Shown: positions 9,122-18,955, counted from the first letter of the stretch. The stretch: 64,000 nt of DNA from Winslowiella toletana (GCF_032164335.1 NZ_CP134152.1:744001-808000); one strand, 5' to 3'. Made by a program: numbers and translations. The notes: a model not told the origin generated them from the letters alone.

Positions 9122-11812
9122 TTATGCTTTACGCCATTTCCGGGTCAGCGGTTTTTCAATCTCAACGATGATAAATACCATCGCTGCGACCAGTAACGGC
9201 ACGATCCAGAACAGCACGGGCAGTGGGGTAGTACCAAACAGACGGTTCATCAGTGGCAGATAGATAATCGCCGCCTGTAACAGCACCAGCACGCCGGTGA
9301 CCAGCCAGATTCCACGATTGCGCAGCACGCCAGCCGTCAGTGAGAAGCCATCGGTTTTACGACAGTTCAGCATATAGGCCCACTGTGCGGTGACCAGCGT
9401 CTGCAACAGCACGGTACGGATAAACTCGGCGCTGTAACCGCGTGGCTGCAACCAGGCTTCCAGCGCGAAGGCGCTGATGGCAATCAGCGTGCCGACAAAC
9501 GCCACGCGCCAGACCGCATAACCATCCATTACGTGCTGACGCGCATTGCGCGGTGGGCGACGCATGGCATTCTTCTCTGCCGCTTCAAATGCCAGACCGA
9601 AGGAGAGAGTGGCGGAAGTGGCCATATTCATCCATAAAATCTGTACCGGCGTCAGCGGCAGCAGGTTGCCCATCAGCATGGCGATAATAATCAACAGACC
9701 CTGCGCCAGGTTGGTTGGCATAATAAACAGGATGGTTTTTTTCAGGTTGTCGTAAACGCGACGCCCTTCTTTTACTGCATTGGCAATGGTGGCGAAGTTG
9801 TCGTCGGTCAGAACCATGTCCGCCGCCTCTTTCGTAACTTCAGTACCTTTGATTCCCATCGCAATGCCAACATCCGCCTGCTTCAGCGCCGGTGCGTCAT
9901 TGACCCCGTCACCGGTCATGCCAACAATTTCATTGCGGCTTTGCAGCGCTTTCACCAGGCGCAGTTTATGCTCCGGGCTGGTACGGGCAAAGATGTCATA
10001 CTGCTGGGCGGCGTCGGCCAGCTGTTCGTCATCCATATGCTCCAGCGCGTAGCCGGTCAGCGCGCGACTACCGTCGCCGATACCCAGCATACGGCCAATC
10101 GCCATCGCGGTTTCCTGATGGTCACCGGTGATCATTTTGACGCGAATCCCGGCCTGATGGCATTCAGCAATCGCGGTCACCGCTTCCGGACGTGGTGGAT
10201 CCATCATGCCGGCAATGCCAACAAACACCATCTCTACGCCCAGAGCTTCATGACTCAGCGTCTGACGCGCATCCACTTTACGGCTGGCCGCTGCGACCAT
10301 ACGCAAACCCTCGCGTGCATAGCGGGCAATTTCGGCTTCCCAGTGGGCGATGTTTAACGGCTCGATACCGTTTTCACTCAGCTGGTAGCGGCAGTGCTTC
10401 ATCAGCACATCCGGTGCGCCGGTCATCAGTAAGTTGGTCGCCGCGCCGATCTGGTGCAGCGTCGCCATGTATTTCCATTCTGAGTCGAACGGGATTTTAT
10501 CCAGCTGGGCACAGGGCTGCGGTGGCAGGCTGACTTTTCCCGCCAGCACTTTTAACGCGCCGCCGGTTGGCCCACCGGTAATGCCCCAATGGCCCTGTTC
10601 ATCTTTAAATACGGTGCTTTCGTTACACAGGTCGATGACCCGCAAGAAGTGGCTGAGAACGGCATTCTGCGTTGCATCGATGACCACATCGTCATGTTCT
10701 GCAAGAATGTTGCCGGTTGGCTGGTAGCTGTTACCTTCCACGCGGAAGTTTTTATCAGCGAGGATGACCGCTTTCACCGTCATCTCATTCATGGTCAGCG
10801 TACCGGTTTTATCGGAGCAGACCACCGTCATTGCGCCCAGCGTTTCGACGGTTGGCAGTTTACGAATAATGGCTTTTTTACCTGCCATCGCCTGCACGCC
10901 CAGTGACAGGATGATCGAGATAATTGCCGGCAAGCCTTCCGGCACCGCCGCGACCGCCAGGCCAATCAAGGACAGCAGCAGTTCACCCATTGGCATATCG
11001 CGTAACAGCAGCATAAACACAAACAGTGCGGCCATCATCGCCAGGATAATGGCGAAAATTGCTTTGCCCAGTTTATCCATCTGCACCAGTAGCGGGGTGC
11101 GATGCTGTTTGATATCGGCCATCATATGATTGATTTTACCCAGCTCGGTATCCGCGCCAGTTGCAATCACCACGCCTTTACCGCTGCCTGCGCTGATGGT
11201 GGTACCAGAAAACACCAGGTTATAGCGATCGCCAATCATCACTTCGTCATCAATTGCGGCGGTCTGTTTGGTCACGGCAATGGATTCGCCGGTCAGGATC
11301 GCTTCCTCGATTCTCAGGTTATGGGCTTCCAGTAACCGGATATCGGCCGGAATGCGGTCACCGGCACGCAGTACCACCACATCACCCGGCACCAGCGTGC
11401 TGGCATCAACCGTTACCAGCGTATCGTTTCGCAACACCTGGGCCGATGCGGAGAGCATATTTTCGATACTTTTCAGCGATTTCTCTGCATTGCTTTCCTG
11501 TACAAAGCCAATCATTGCATTGATCACCGCCACGCCGATGATGACGGCGGTATCCACCCAGTGGCCCATGACGGCCGTTAACACCGCCGCAGCCAACAGG
11601 ACATAGATCAGTACGTCATTGAAATGAGCAAGAAAGCGCATCAGTGCATTTTTACCGGCGCGCGCCGGTAACTGGTTCGGGCCATGTTCCATCAGGCGCT
11701 GGTGGGCTTCGTTGGCGCTCAGCCCGCTCTCGCGGCTCTTCTGCGCCTCGAGCGTCTCTTCACTGCTGAGCTGATACCAACGGGTTTCGTTGGTGGGAGG
11801 TATTTTGCTCAT
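9122..11812 (-). CDS. P-type cation-transporting ATPase (P2-type, CtpF/PacL-like)
   Basis: An 896-residue P2-type ATPase. An N-terminal cation-ATPase domain (residues ~10-75) precedes the helices; the actuator motif TGES is at 174-177, M4 PEGLPA at 291-296, the phosphorylated Asp at 334 (DKTGT), and the hinge motif TGDGVNDAP follows. It should pump a cation across the inner membrane. The cation is uncertain: M4 Glu is kept, but where SERCA has Glu in M5 and NxxTD in M6, this protein reads TNLAQG and MNMATS, so two calcium ligands are replaced. The M6 region and trailing MRRPPR resemble CtpF-type bacterial pumps. A GGAGA ribosome site precedes the ATG. It is monocistronic and divergent from the small ORF at 12129. 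Confidence 0.9.
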   Translation of the reverse strand: MSKIPPTNETRWYQLSSEETLEAQKSRESGLSANEAHQRLMEHGPNQLPARAGKNALMRFLAHFNDVLIYVLLAAAVLTAVMGHWVDTAVIIGVAVINAMIGFVQESNAEKSLKSIENMLSASAQVLRNDTLVTVDASTLVPGDVVVLRAGDRIPADIRLLEAHNLRIEEAILTGESIAVTKQTAAIDDEVMIGDRYNLVFSGTTISAGSGKGVVIATGADTELGKINHMMADIKQHRTPLLVQMDKLGKAIFAIILAMMAALFVFMLLLRDMPMGELLLSLIGLAVAAVPEGLPAIISIILSLGVQAMAGKKAIIRKLPTVETLGAMTVVCSDKTGTLTMNEMTVKAVILADKNFRVEGNSYQPTGNILAEHDDVVIDATQNAVLSHFLRVIDLCNESTVFKDEQGHWGITGGPTGGALKVLAGKVSLPPQPCAQLDKIPFDSEWKYMATLHQIGAATNLLMTGAPDVLMKHCRYQLSENGIEPLNIAHWEAEIARYAREGLRMVAAASRKVDARQTLSHEALGVEMVFVGIAGMMDPPRPEAVTAIAECHQAGIRVKMITGDHQETAMAIGRMLGIGDGSRALTGYALEHMDDEQLADAAQQYDIFARTSPEHKLRLVKALQSRNEIVGMTGDGVNDAPALKQADVGIAMGIKGTEVTKEAADMVLTDDNFATIANAVKEGRRVYDNLKKTILFIMPTNLAQGLLIIIAMLMGNLLPLTPVQILWMNMATSATLSFGLAFEAAEKNAMRRPPRNARQHVMDGYAVWRVAFVGTLIAISAFALEAWLQPRGYSAEFIRTVLLQTLVTAQWAYMLNCRKTDGFSLTAGVLRNRGIWLVTGVLVLLQAAIIYLPLMNRLFGTTPLPVLFWIVPLLVAAMVFIIVEIEKPLTRKWRKA

Positions 11813-12010
11813 CGTTTTTCTCCAGTAAGCAGGCGTTGTTCTCCAGTGGAAAATTCTGCCAGATCGAAATTTAAAAAAATTCGCTGCCGGAACTTATTAA
11901 GCAATTGGTTTTCTTGTGCTGTATCGATTGATAATTGCAGTATATTGAAAGCCAGTTGTTTAATGAGCCGGGGTGTGGCGCAAGGATGCCCTGTTATTAG
12001 CTGGCATAAT

Positions 12011-12024
12011 TTGATCAAGATTAA
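12011..12024. promoter_or_regulatory. FNR-like box in the 316-bp ATPase/small-ORF spacer
   Basis: TTGAT-CAAG-ATTAA matches the FNR consensus TTGAT-N4-ATCAA at 9 of 10 positions. It lies in the 11813-12128 gap between the divergent ATPase gene and the 37-codon ORF, about 200 bp from the former and 105 bp from the latter. I see no further gene in this gap, which is AT-rich. The site could also be fortuitous. Confidence 0.35.
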
Positions 12025-12128
12025 TAATTGGTTACATCGTTAATGTCAGCATAGTGGTGTTTAAGCGCGGTTCAGGCAGTTTTTGCTAATGTGATAGCTA
12101 TCCAGGATTAATTTTCGAGGGTGTACTG

Positions 12129-12242
12129 ATGAAAAAAAGTAAGCAGATAAGCGCAGTACGTATGACATTGATTATTCTCTGCGGATTAATCCTCGCCAGC
12201 GCGGTCGGCATGATTATCTTCGAGATTGCCGAGCGTCTTTGA
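12129..12242 (+). CDS. Small single-pass membrane protein, 37 residues
   Basis: ATG to TGA encodes 37 residues: a basic start (MKKSKQISAVRM), one hydrophobic helix (TLIILCGLILASAVGMIIF) and a short acidic tail (EIAERL). A GAGGG ribosome site lies 7 bp before the ATG, which supports real translation. The layout (basic N-terminus, R-M-T, helix) loosely recalls YfgG/DUF2633 small proteins, but I do not claim membership. It sits upstream of slt on the same strand, separated by 130 bp with a TATAAT at 12334-12339 that probably belongs to the slt promoter. Function unknown. Confidence 0.6.
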   Translation: MKKSKQISAVRMTLIILCGLILASAVGMIIFEIAERL

Positions 12243-12372
12243 TCTTTGCTGCGGCCTGATGGTAAAAATTTGTTTGAGTCATGGCGTTAAGCGATATGCC
12301 TGGTTAGCATGAAAAGGCTATACCCTTCCGGTGTATAATTTTTTCAACAATCGGCTTAAGAGAGGCGCTAAC

Positions 12373-14307
12373 GTGGTAAAGGTCATGGCGGACAAGTGGC
12401 AGTACTGGATTGTTGGAGCCTGTCTGACAGTTATGGCTGGCAGTGTGCAAGCCGATTCATTAGATGCGCAGCGCCAGCGCTATCAGCAAATTAAACAAGC
12501 CTGGGACAATAAGCAGATGGATACCGTGGAGCAACTGATGCCCACGCTGCGTGATTACCCGCTTTACCCTTACCTTGAATATCGCCAGCTGTCGCAAAAC
12601 CTGAATCAGGAAACCAGCATGGCGGTCAGCAATTTTATTAAGCAGCACCCGACGCTGCCGCCGGTGCGCTCACTCTCTTCCCGTTTCGTCAATGAACTGG
12701 CCCGACGCGAGGACTGGCGCGGCCTGCTGGCTTTCAGCCCCGAAGCACCAAAACCGGTTTCCGCCCGCTGTAACTGGTACTACGCCAGGTGGGCCACTGG
12801 CCAGCAGCAGGTGGCTTACACCGGAGCGAAAGAGATCTGGCTGACCGGAAGCTCGCTGCCTGCAACCTGCGATAAACTGTTCTCCGTCTGGCAGGGTGCC
12901 GGTGAACAGACGCCCATCACCACGCTGGAACGCATCCGTCTGGCGATGATCGCCGGTAATACCAGCCTGGTGAACTATCTCGCGAAGCAGCTGCCGTCCG
13001 ACTATCAGACCATGGCCAATGCGGTTATGGATCTGCAAAACAATCCTGCCAGCGTCGAATCATTTGCCCGCGCGGTCGGGCCGACTGACTTTACCCGCCA
13101 GGCAACGTCGATTGCCTTCGCCAGCGTGGCGAGGCAGGATGCGGAAAATGCCCGGGCGATGATCCCGTCGCTGGTTCGCCTGCAAAAGATGAGCGAGCAG
13201 GAAAAGCAGGATCTGGATGAAGCCGTCGCCTGGCGTCTGATGGGCAATGACATCACCTCAGAACAGGCGCGCTGGCGCGACAATGTGGTGATGCGCAGCG
13301 GCTCCACCTCGCTGATTGAACGCCGGGTGCGTATGGCACTGGGTAATAACGATCGCCGCGGGCTGAACACCTGGCTGGCTCGTCTGCCGGTGGAAGATAA
13401 ACAGAAAGATGAGTGGCAATACTGGCAGGCTGATCTGCTGATTGAGCAAGGACGAAAAGAAGAGGCCGATGGCATTCTGCAGAAACTGATGCAGGAGCGA
13501 GGATTCTATCCGATGGTTGCCGCACAGCGCCTCGGCGTTGAGTATCCGCTGCGGGTGGATAAAGCGCCACGTCCTGAGGGTAGCCTGCTGCAGGGCAATG
13601 CCATTGCGCGGGTGCGTGAGCTGATGTACTGGAATATGGACAATCTGGCGCGCACCGAATGGGCCTATCTGGTCGCCAGTAAAACCTCTTCCGAACAGCA
13701 GATGCTGGCGCGTTACGCTTTCGAGCAGGACTGGTGGGATCTGAGCGTGCAGGCCACCATCAGCGGAAAATTATGGAATCATCTGGAAGAGCGTTTCCCG
13801 CTGGCGTGGAACGATCAGTTTAAGCGCTTTACCCAGGACAAGCAGATTCCACAGAGCTACGCGATGGCCATTGCCCGGCAGGAGAGCGCATGGAATCCGA
13901 AAGCCGGTTCACCGGTCGGTGCTTCTGGCCTGATGCAGATTATGCCCGCCACTGCTCAGCATACCGTGAAGCTGTACAGTATTCCGGGCTATGTAAACAG
14001 CAGTCAGCTGCTCGATCCGCAGACCAATATTCAGATCGGCACTCAGTATCTTGAGCATGTCTACCAGCAGTTTGATCAGAACCGCATATTCGCTTCGGCG
14101 GCCTATAATGCCGGGCCTTCGCGGGTAAAAACCTGGCTGGGCAACAGCGCCGGTCGGCTGGATGCAGTGGCGTTTATTGAAACCATTCCGTTCTCGGAAA
14201 CGCGCGGTTATGTGAAGAACGTGCTGGCATATGATGCTTACTATCGCCACTTTATGAGTAAGTCAGACAAAATCCTCTCTGACAGTGAGTGGCAGCGCCG
14301 TTATTGA
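12373..14307 (+). CDS. slt: Soluble lytic murein transglycosylase Slt70
   Basis: A periplasmic enzyme that cleaves glycan strands of peptidoglycan to 1,6-anhydro products. A signal peptide (WQYWIVGACLTVMAGSVQA-DS) precedes the superhelical U and L domains and a C-terminal lysozyme-like domain with IARQESAWNP (catalytic Glu about residue 504), GLMQIMPATA and SAAYNAGPSRV. Collinear with E. coli Slt. I start it at GTG 12373, preceded by AGAGG at 8 bp; an ATG at 12385 is the alternative. The longer reading from GTG 12331 would overlap the apparent -10 TATAAT (12334-12339) and is unlikely. trpR follows, as in E. coli. Confidence 0.94.
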   Translation: MVKVMADKWQYWIVGACLTVMAGSVQADSLDAQRQRYQQIKQAWDNKQMDTVEQLMPTLRDYPLYPYLEYRQLSQNLNQETSMAVSNFIKQHPTLPPVRSLSSRFVNELARREDWRGLLAFSPEAPKPVSARCNWYYARWATGQQQVAYTGAKEIWLTGSSLPATCDKLFSVWQGAGEQTPITTLERIRLAMIAGNTSLVNYLAKQLPSDYQTMANAVMDLQNNPASVESFARAVGPTDFTRQATSIAFASVARQDAENARAMIPSLVRLQKMSEQEKQDLDEAVAWRLMGNDITSEQARWRDNVVMRSGSTSLIERRVRMALGNNDRRGLNTWLARLPVEDKQKDEWQYWQADLLIEQGRKEEADGILQKLMQERGFYPMVAAQRLGVEYPLRVDKAPRPEGSLLQGNAIARVRELMYWNMDNLARTEWAYLVASKTSSEQQMLARYAFEQDWWDLSVQATISGKLWNHLEERFPLAWNDQFKRFTQDKQIPQSYAMAIARQESAWNPKAGSPVGASGLMQIMPATAQHTVKLYSIPGYVNSSQLLDPQTNIQIGTQYLEHVYQQFDQNRIFASAAYNAGPSRVKTWLGNSAGRLDAVAFIETIPFSETRGYVKNVLAYDAYYRHFMSKSDKILSDSEWQRRY

Positions 14308-14318
14308 GTGTGCTATTC

Positions 14319-14344
14319 TTCCGTACTCGCTAATGAGTACGGAA
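14319..14344. promoter_or_regulatory. trpR autoregulatory operator
   Basis: A perfect 10-bp inverted repeat, TTCCGTACTC and GAGTACGGAA, with a 6-bp centre (GCTAAT). The GTACTC/GAGTAC arms are those of the E. coli trpR operator. It lies 12 bp after the slt stop and 8 bp before the trpR ATG, so TrpR-tryptophan would repress its own gene here. Confidence 0.85.
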
Positions 14345-14352
14345 GAGCCTTT

Positions 14353-14685
14353 ATGACGTCACAATCCCCAATCCCGGTTACTGAAGAACCGCACAATGCC
14401 GAGTGGCTGCGTTTTGTGACGCTGATGCAACGCGCGTTTGCCGACAATCTGCATATGCCGCTGTTGCAGCTGATGATGACGCCCGATGAGCGCGAGTCTT
14501 ACGGTACCCGGTTGCGGATTATTGAAGAGTTAATGCGCGGGGAGATGAGCCAGCGCGAGCTGAAATCCGAACTGGGTGCCGGTATCGCCACTATTACGCG
14601 TGGATCAAACAGTCTGAAAGCTGCGCCGCCAGTGCTGAAAACCTGGCTGGAGACGCAGTTACTTAATGGTTCAGATAAGGTCTGA
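14353..14685 (+). CDS. trpR: Trp operon repressor TrpR
   Basis: A 110-residue all-helical DNA-binding protein that binds L-tryptophan and represses trp, aroH and its own gene. The helix-turn-helix ([25 protein letters not shown]) and the tryptophan-pocket helices ([20 protein letters not shown]) are intact. Start at ATG 14353, just past the operator; longer readings would translate the operator itself. The 3' end overlaps the convergent yjjX gene by 15 bp. Confidence 0.96.
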   Translation: MTSQSPIPVTEEPHNAEWLRFVTLMQRAFADNLHMPLLQLMMTPDERESYGTRLRIIEELMRGEMSQRELKSELGAGIATITRGSNSLKAAPPVLKTWLETQLLNGSDKV

Positions 14686-15213
14686 GTCGTCCGGCTTGAT
14701 CTGATAGATATCGTTATGAAACGGGCAGAGCGCCAGAATCAGTGCCTGATGATAAACGCTGGTGCGCGTCAGTAAGCCATGGGTGAATGCACCAATTGCC
14801 CCGCCTTTATGCTTAATATTATCAATGCCGGTCAGGCGTGCCATCTCATCGCCCAGTTCACGACCTTCATGGATACCTTTCATCACTATCGGCGGCAGGG
14901 TAAAGCTGGCAGAACGCGATTCGCCCCGCTGTTTTTGATCCTCAACGACCATCCATGCAAAGGCGCTGGTCTCTTCGATTCCCGCTTCAATCGCCACCCA
15001 GAAGTCAGCTTCTGGTCTGACCTGTCGGGCGTTCATCACCCGCTGACGTGCGCCAGTTCTCGTTTCTGTATTTGTAACTGGCTGCGCAGCTACGCCACTG
15101 TCGACCTCAACACCTTCGATATGGCAGGATCCCTCTCCGAAAACATCGCTGAACGCCTGAGAAATCGCGCTAATTTTTGCCGGATTGGTGGTTGCAGCGA
15201 CAACATGGTACAT
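14671..15213 (-). CDS. yjjX: Inosine/xanthosine triphosphatase YjjX
   Basis: A 180-residue house-cleaning NTPase of the YjjX family (hydrolyses ITP/XTP so that they are not built into RNA). Recognisable segments: [42 protein letters not shown], and [25 protein letters not shown]. About ten residues longer than the E. coli protein, the difference lying at the C-terminus. Convergent with trpR (15-bp overlap) and divergent from gpmB (51-bp spacer), as in E. coli. Confidence 0.93.
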   Translation of the reverse strand: MYHVVAATTNPAKISAISQAFSDVFGEGSCHIEGVEVDSGVAAQPVTNTETRTGARQRVMNARQVRPEADFWVAIEAGIEETSAFAWMVVEDQKQRGESRSASFTLPPIVMKGIHEGRELGDEMARLTGIDNIKHKGGAIGAFTHGLLTRTSVYHQALILALCPFHNDIYQIKPDDSDLI

Positions 15214-15264
15214 AATTGTTTGAACCCTCTACGCAAATTTGTCGCAGTATAACGGAAAAACTAC

Positions 15265-15912
15265 ATGTTACAGGTCTATCTTGTTCGCCACGGGGAAACG
15301 GTCTGGAATGCAGCACGCCGCATTCAGGGACAATCGGATAGCGCGCTGACTGCCAAAGGTGAGCAGCAGGCTTTTCAGGTCGCAGAGCGCGTCAAGTCAT
15401 TAGGAATTACGCATGTCATTGCCAGTGATTTGGGCCGCACGCGACGTACAGCCGAGATTATTGCTGACGCCTGCGGTTGCGACGTAATTCTCGATCCTCG
15501 CCTGCGCGAGCTGAATATGGGCGTGCTCGAGCAGCGTCCTTTAGATGAGCTGACCGCCGAGGAAGAGAGCTGGCGCAAGGCGCTGGTTGATGGCACCGAA
15601 AATGGCCGTATTCCGCAGGGAGAGTCGATGGCAGAGCTGGCGTCGCGCATGCATGAAGCGCTGAATGCCTGCCTTGAGCTGCCGGAAGGAAGTCGGCCAC
15701 TGCTGGTCAGCCACGGTATGGCGCTGGGCGCGCTGGTCAGTACGATTCTGGGCCTGTCGCCCAGTGCTGAGCGTCGGTTACGCTTACGTAACTGCTCGAT
15801 CTCTCGTGTCGATCATCAACAGAGTGCCTGGCTGGCATCCGGCTGGATTGTTGAAACCGCGGGGGATGTATCACATCTTGATGCGCCGGCACTGGATGAG
15901 CAACAGCGCTGA
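15265..15912 (+). CDS. gpmB: Phosphoglycerate mutase-like phosphatase GpmB
   Basis: A 215-residue histidine phosphatase. The phosphohistidine motif LVRHGETVWN (His9) opens the protein, and the second catalytic His is in LLVSHGMALG. Collinear with E. coli GpmB/YtjC, whose cellular role is less clear than that of GpmA; it is probably a phosphatase rather than a true glycolytic mutase. The ATG at 15265 has a GGAA-type site upstream. Convergent with rob, sharing the hairpin at 15925-15949. Confidence 0.93.
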   Translation: MLQVYLVRHGETVWNAARRIQGQSDSALTAKGEQQAFQVAERVKSLGITHVIASDLGRTRRTAEIIADACGCDVILDPRLRELNMGVLEQRPLDELTAEEESWRKALVDGTENGRIPQGESMAELASRMHEALNACLELPEGSRPLLVSHGMALGALVSTILGLSPSAERRLRLRNCSISRVDHQQSAWLASGWIVETAGDVSHLDAPALDEQQR

Positions 15913-15924
15913 CATTTGACGGTT

Positions 15925-15949
15925 GGGCGGCGAAAATGTAACGCCGCCC
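15925..15949. terminator. Shared hairpin between convergent gpmB and rob
   Basis: GGGCGGCG and CGCCGCCC form an 8-bp GC-only stem around a 9-base loop, followed by TTAT. The stem is the same as the distal hairpin of repeat copy A and near that of B and C, so this may be a reduced member of that family acting as a bidirectional terminator. Confidence 0.65.
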
Positions 15950-15956
15950 TTATCGA

Positions 15957-16832
15957 TCAGGCCTGGCGCCGAATCGGAATCAGATAATCACAGCGGATCT
16001 CGCTTGGCGGATCCTGGCGCTTCTTACCACCGTGGGTATGGAATCGTTCAATATCCTGACCCTGACGACGCGTCAGCCCCAGCGTTGGCATACAGGTGCC
16101 GTAAATCAGCAGAATAAACTCCTGCAGATCGCCGGTCGGGCCGTGGTAGCTGAACTGTACATAATCACCGGCTTCCAGCAGTACCGTTTGGGCAGACTGC
16201 ATGGTCTGCGTCAGCTGCTCAGAAGTGACTGCGGTGGTGTAAAGGATTTCCTGCTCATCATCTTTTTCCTGACTTGGACGCGACTGATGCAGACCGTACA
16301 GCATCGGTGGAACCGTGTCGGTTTCAGTCAGGAACTGACGCCAGAAATGGATGCGCATTTCATCACGGAAGCGGGAAATCTGCTCCAGCGTGCAGGTATA
16401 ACTTTGCGTCTGGCCAACCAGCACGGTTTCCGGCAGCGTGACATAGGTCGCTTCCGGTAGCTGGAAATCGCCGAGGCGAATCGGTGGACGAATACCGAAA
16501 GAGTTCCAGTCAGATGCGCGACGATAGTAGGCCGGAGTCTGAGCAAACTGCTTCTTAAAGGCGCGAGTAAAGGTTTGCTGAGAATCAAACCGGTACTGCA
16601 GAGCAATATCCAGAATCGGACGGCTGGTCAGACGTAAGGCGACTGCGGCTTTCGACAAACGGCGTGCGCGGATATAAGCGCCAATCGCATGACCGGTCAC
16701 TTCCTTGAACATGCGTTGCAGATGCCATTTGGAATAACCTGCTTTTGCAGCCACATTGTCCAGCGATAATGGTTGATCCAGATGGCTCTCCAGCCAGACA
16801 AGCAAATCGCGAATGATACCGGCTTGGTCCAT
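15957..16832 (-). CDS. rob: AraC-family transcription factor Rob
   Basis: A 291-residue regulator of the mar/sox/rob regulon (multidrug efflux, solvent and superoxide resistance). The N-terminal AraC domain has two helix-turn-helix units (SLDNVAAKAGYSKWHLQRMFK and ILDIALQYRFDSQQTFTRAFKK); a GyrI-like ligand domain fills the C-terminal ~170 residues. Near-identical to E. coli Rob in the first 110 residues, diverging in the effector domain. Start ATG at 16832. Convergent with gpmB and divergent from creA. Confidence 0.95.
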   Translation of the reverse strand: MDQAGIIRDLLVWLESHLDQPLSLDNVAAKAGYSKWHLQRMFKEVTGHAIGAYIRARRLSKAAVALRLTSRPILDIALQYRFDSQQTFTRAFKKQFAQTPAYYRRASDWNSFGIRPPIRLGDFQLPEATYVTLPETVLVGQTQSYTCTLEQISRFRDEMRIHFWRQFLTETDTVPPMLYGLHQSRPSQEKDDEQEILYTTAVTSEQLTQTMQSAQTVLLEAGDYVQFSYHGPTGDLQEFILLIYGTCMPTLGLTRRQGQDIERFHTHGGKKRQDPPSEIRCDYLIPIRRQA

Positions 16833-17045
16833 AAAACGTCCTCTTCGTACTCTAATGTTGGCGCAGGGAAAGCAAAGTCGATGAATAATAGCACTAAATG
16901 CCCAGGAAACCGTGGCGGTTTTATTAGTCAGAATGTGCTATATCAATGCAAATTGGCGACAGGATGTAAATTTAGCGGGTGAATGCAAAACCCATTCCTG
17001 AGTTTACCTTACAATCTCATCTATTACTCAAGCAATGGTAACGTA

Positions 17046-17519
17046 ATGATAATAAAAGCACGGTTATTAGTAACAGCAGTTATTTTTTCGGCCTTTACCG
17101 CTCAGGCAGAGGTAGTGGGCTCAGTCGATACGGTGTTTAAGGTGTTTGGGCCGGACCATAAAATCATCGTTGAGGCCTTCGATGATCCTGACGTAAAAAA
17201 TGTAACCTGTTATATCAGTCGGGCAAAAACCGGCGGAATTAAAGGTGGACTGGGTCTGGCGGAGGATACCGCAGATGCGGCGATTTCCTGTCAGCAGGTA
17301 GGGCCGGTAACGCTGAGTGACAAAATTGCGCAGGGTAAAGCCGAAGGGGACGTGGTATTTAAGAAGCGGACATCGCTGGTGTTTAAGAAACTTCAGGTGG
17401 TGCGCTTCTACGATCAGAAACGTCATGCGCTGATCTATCTGAGCTACTCCGACAAAGTGGTCGAAGGTTCCCCGAAAAACGCATTAAGCGCGGTGCCTAT
17501 TATGCCGTGGAAGGAATAA
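17046..17519 (+). CDS. creA: CreA family protein (conserved periplasmic)
   Basis: A 157-residue protein of unknown function, exactly the length of E. coli CreA, with a signal peptide ([22 protein letters not shown]). The body is highly conserved: [37 protein letters not shown], and [19 protein letters not shown] start it at ATG 17046; the longer ATG at 16983 would add 21 residues before the signal peptide. creB, creC and creD, which follow creA in E. coli, are absent: arcA comes next on the opposite strand. Confidence 0.92.
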   Translation: MIIKARLLVTAVIFSAFTAQAEVVGSVDTVFKVFGPDHKIIVEAFDDPDVKNVTCYISRAKTGGIKGGLGLAEDTADAAISCQQVGPVTLSDKIAQGKAEGDVVFKKRTSLVFKKLQVVRFYDQKRHALIYLSYSDKVVEGSPKNALSAVPIMPWKE

Positions 17520-17549
17520 CGTCGCGGTAAAAATTCCGCTAGGCGTTAA

Positions 17550-17624
17550 GGGAGCCGTTTTTGGCTCCCGGCCTGATGGTATGCAGAGTGCAAACCTTTG
17601 ACATGGACGGCGGTGACGCCGTCC
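17550..17624 (+). repeat. Dispersed palindromic repeat, copy B (complete)
   Basis: Hairpin 1 GGGAGCC-...-GGCTCCC (17550-17569), core GGTATGCAGAGTGCAAACC (from 17578), hairpin 2 GGACGGCG-GTGA-CGCCGTCC (17605-17624). The same three-part layout occurs reversed at 43872-43953 and partly at 9061-9112. It fills the gap between the convergent ends of creA and arcA. Confidence 0.82.
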
Positions 17625-17630
17625 CAGGGG

Positions 17631-18347
17631 TTAATCGTGCAGCTCACCACAGAAACGATAGCCTTCGCCATGAATGGTGGCGATGATTTCTGGCGTATCC
17701 GGTGTGGATTCGAAATGTTTACGGATGCGACGAATAGTCACGTCGACAGTACGGTCGTGCGGCTTCAGTTCGCGGCCGGTCATCTTCTTCAGCAGATCGC
17801 CACGGGTCTGAATTTTGCCCGGATTTTCGCAAAAGTGCAGCATGGCGCGGAATTCACTGCGCGGCAACTTGTACTGTTCGCCATTTGGGCTGACCAGTGA
17901 GCGGCTGTTGATATCCAGCTCCCAGCCGTTGAACTTGTAGCTCTCAACCAGCTTACGTTCGTCGCTGCTGACCGCCAGATTCATGGTACGGGACAGCAGA
18001 TTACGCGCACGAATAGTCAGTTCGCGTGGATTAAACGGTTTAGTGATGTAGTCATCAGCACCAATTTCTAAACCGAGAATCTTGTCGACTTCGTTATCGC
18101 GGCCCGTCAGGAACATCAGCGCAACGTTAGCCTGCTCGCGCAGTTCACGCGCCAGCAACAAGCCATTTTTACCCGGCAGATTAATATCCATAATCACCAG
18201 ATTTACGTCGTTATCGGTCAGCACCTGGTGCATTTCAGCGCCATCCGTAGCTTCATATACCATGTAGCCTTCGGCCTCAAAAATACTTTTGAGAGTATTA
18301 CGAGTCACTAGTTCGTCTTCAACGATAAGTATGTGCGGGGTCTGCAT
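17631..18347 (-). CDS. arcA: Aerobic respiration response regulator ArcA
   Basis: A 238-residue OmpR-type response regulator, same length as in E. coli. The receiver domain has the acidic pocket (ILIVEDE), phospho-acceptor Asp54 ([13 protein letters not shown]) and FNPRELT; the C-terminal winged helix reads [15 protein letters not shown]...[11 protein letters not shown]. Partner of the ArcB kinase; it represses aerobic metabolism genes when quinones are reduced. Start ATG at 18347 (MQTPHIL); the in-frame extension to 18455 is leader sequence. An FNR-like box lies 257 bp upstream (18604), in line with the long FNR-dependent leader known in E. coli. Confidence 0.97.
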   Translation of the reverse strand: MQTPHILIVEDELVTRNTLKSIFEAEGYMVYEATDGAEMHQVLTDNDVNLVIMDINLPGKNGLLLARELREQANVALMFLTGRDNEVDKILGLEIGADDYITKPFNPRELTIRARNLLSRTMNLAVSSDERKLVESYKFNGWELDINSRSLVSPNGEQYKLPRSEFRAMLHFCENPGKIQTRGDLLKKMTGRELKPHDRTVDVTIRRIRKHFESTPDTPEIIATIHGEGYRFCGELHD

Positions 18348-18364
18348 GTGTTCGCTACCTAAAA

Positions 18365-18562
18365 TTGCCAACAAAATCGAAACAGGACGTACAACCATTA
18401 ATAAGCCCTTCATCAAGGGTTTTAATCGAAGTACAGAATTATGTTCTTGATGCACTATCCATCAACGTCAACAACATTGTCAGCTCAGCCATAAGGATGA
18501 ATCCTGCATGCCCCGGCGGTGCCCTAACGCTGACTATCCTAACTGCATTAACAGCAACATAA
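18365..18562 (+). CDS. yjjY: YjjY-like small ORF, antisense to the arcA leader
   Basis: The stretch from V23 (18431) on reads [18 protein letters not shown]... and ends [10 protein letters not shown], clearly matching the 46-residue YjjY of E. coli as I recall it ([18 protein letters not shown]...ILTILTAT). At the place of the E. coli ATG there is TTA here, and the only in-frame upstream initiator is a TTG at 18365 without a ribosome site. The ORF lies wholly antisense to the presumed 5' leader of arcA, so the conservation may belong to that RNA and not to a protein. Function unknown in any species I know of. Confidence 0.4.
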   Translation: MPTKSKQDVQPLISPSSRVLIEVQNYVLDALSINVNNIVSSAIRMNPACPGGALTLTILTALTAT

Positions 18563-18603
18563 CAGCAACGAGCACAACCGATAAGCATTAAAACAACGCT
18601 TCG

Positions 18604-18617
18604 TTGACTTATATCAA
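18604..18617. promoter_or_regulatory. FNR box upstream of arcA (608-bp arcA-lasT spacer)
   Basis: TTGAC-TTAT-ATCAA matches TTGAT-N4-ATCAA at 9 of 10 positions and lies upstream of arcA, which FNR activates in E. coli. The 18348-18955 gap holds this box, the YjjY-like ORF and, from 18700 to 18900, very AT-rich sequence in which I see no gene. Confidence 0.65.
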
Positions 18618-18955
18618 ATCCAATTGTAGCACGTTAACACTTTTGTGAAAAACTCTTCACAGAATGCCAGCTTAGCTCACAAATATAGGCGAATTCGCAA
18701 CGATTCAGCGACAAAATTTGAAACCGTCCAATTTTGTCTGGCTGTGAATTTTAATGCCTTGATAAATATTAATTAATTGTTAATGATTTGAATTAATTAG
18801 TGATTAAGCACTCTGCGGTGAATAAACCCTAACCTCAGGTAATTTATCAGTGTAATTTAAGCTTGTTATTTAATTGTTAAATTAAGCGGAACTGTTATTT
18901 AACATGCTGTCGTGTCAGAGTATCTGCCTCTGGTGATGTAACATTTAAGGCTGTC

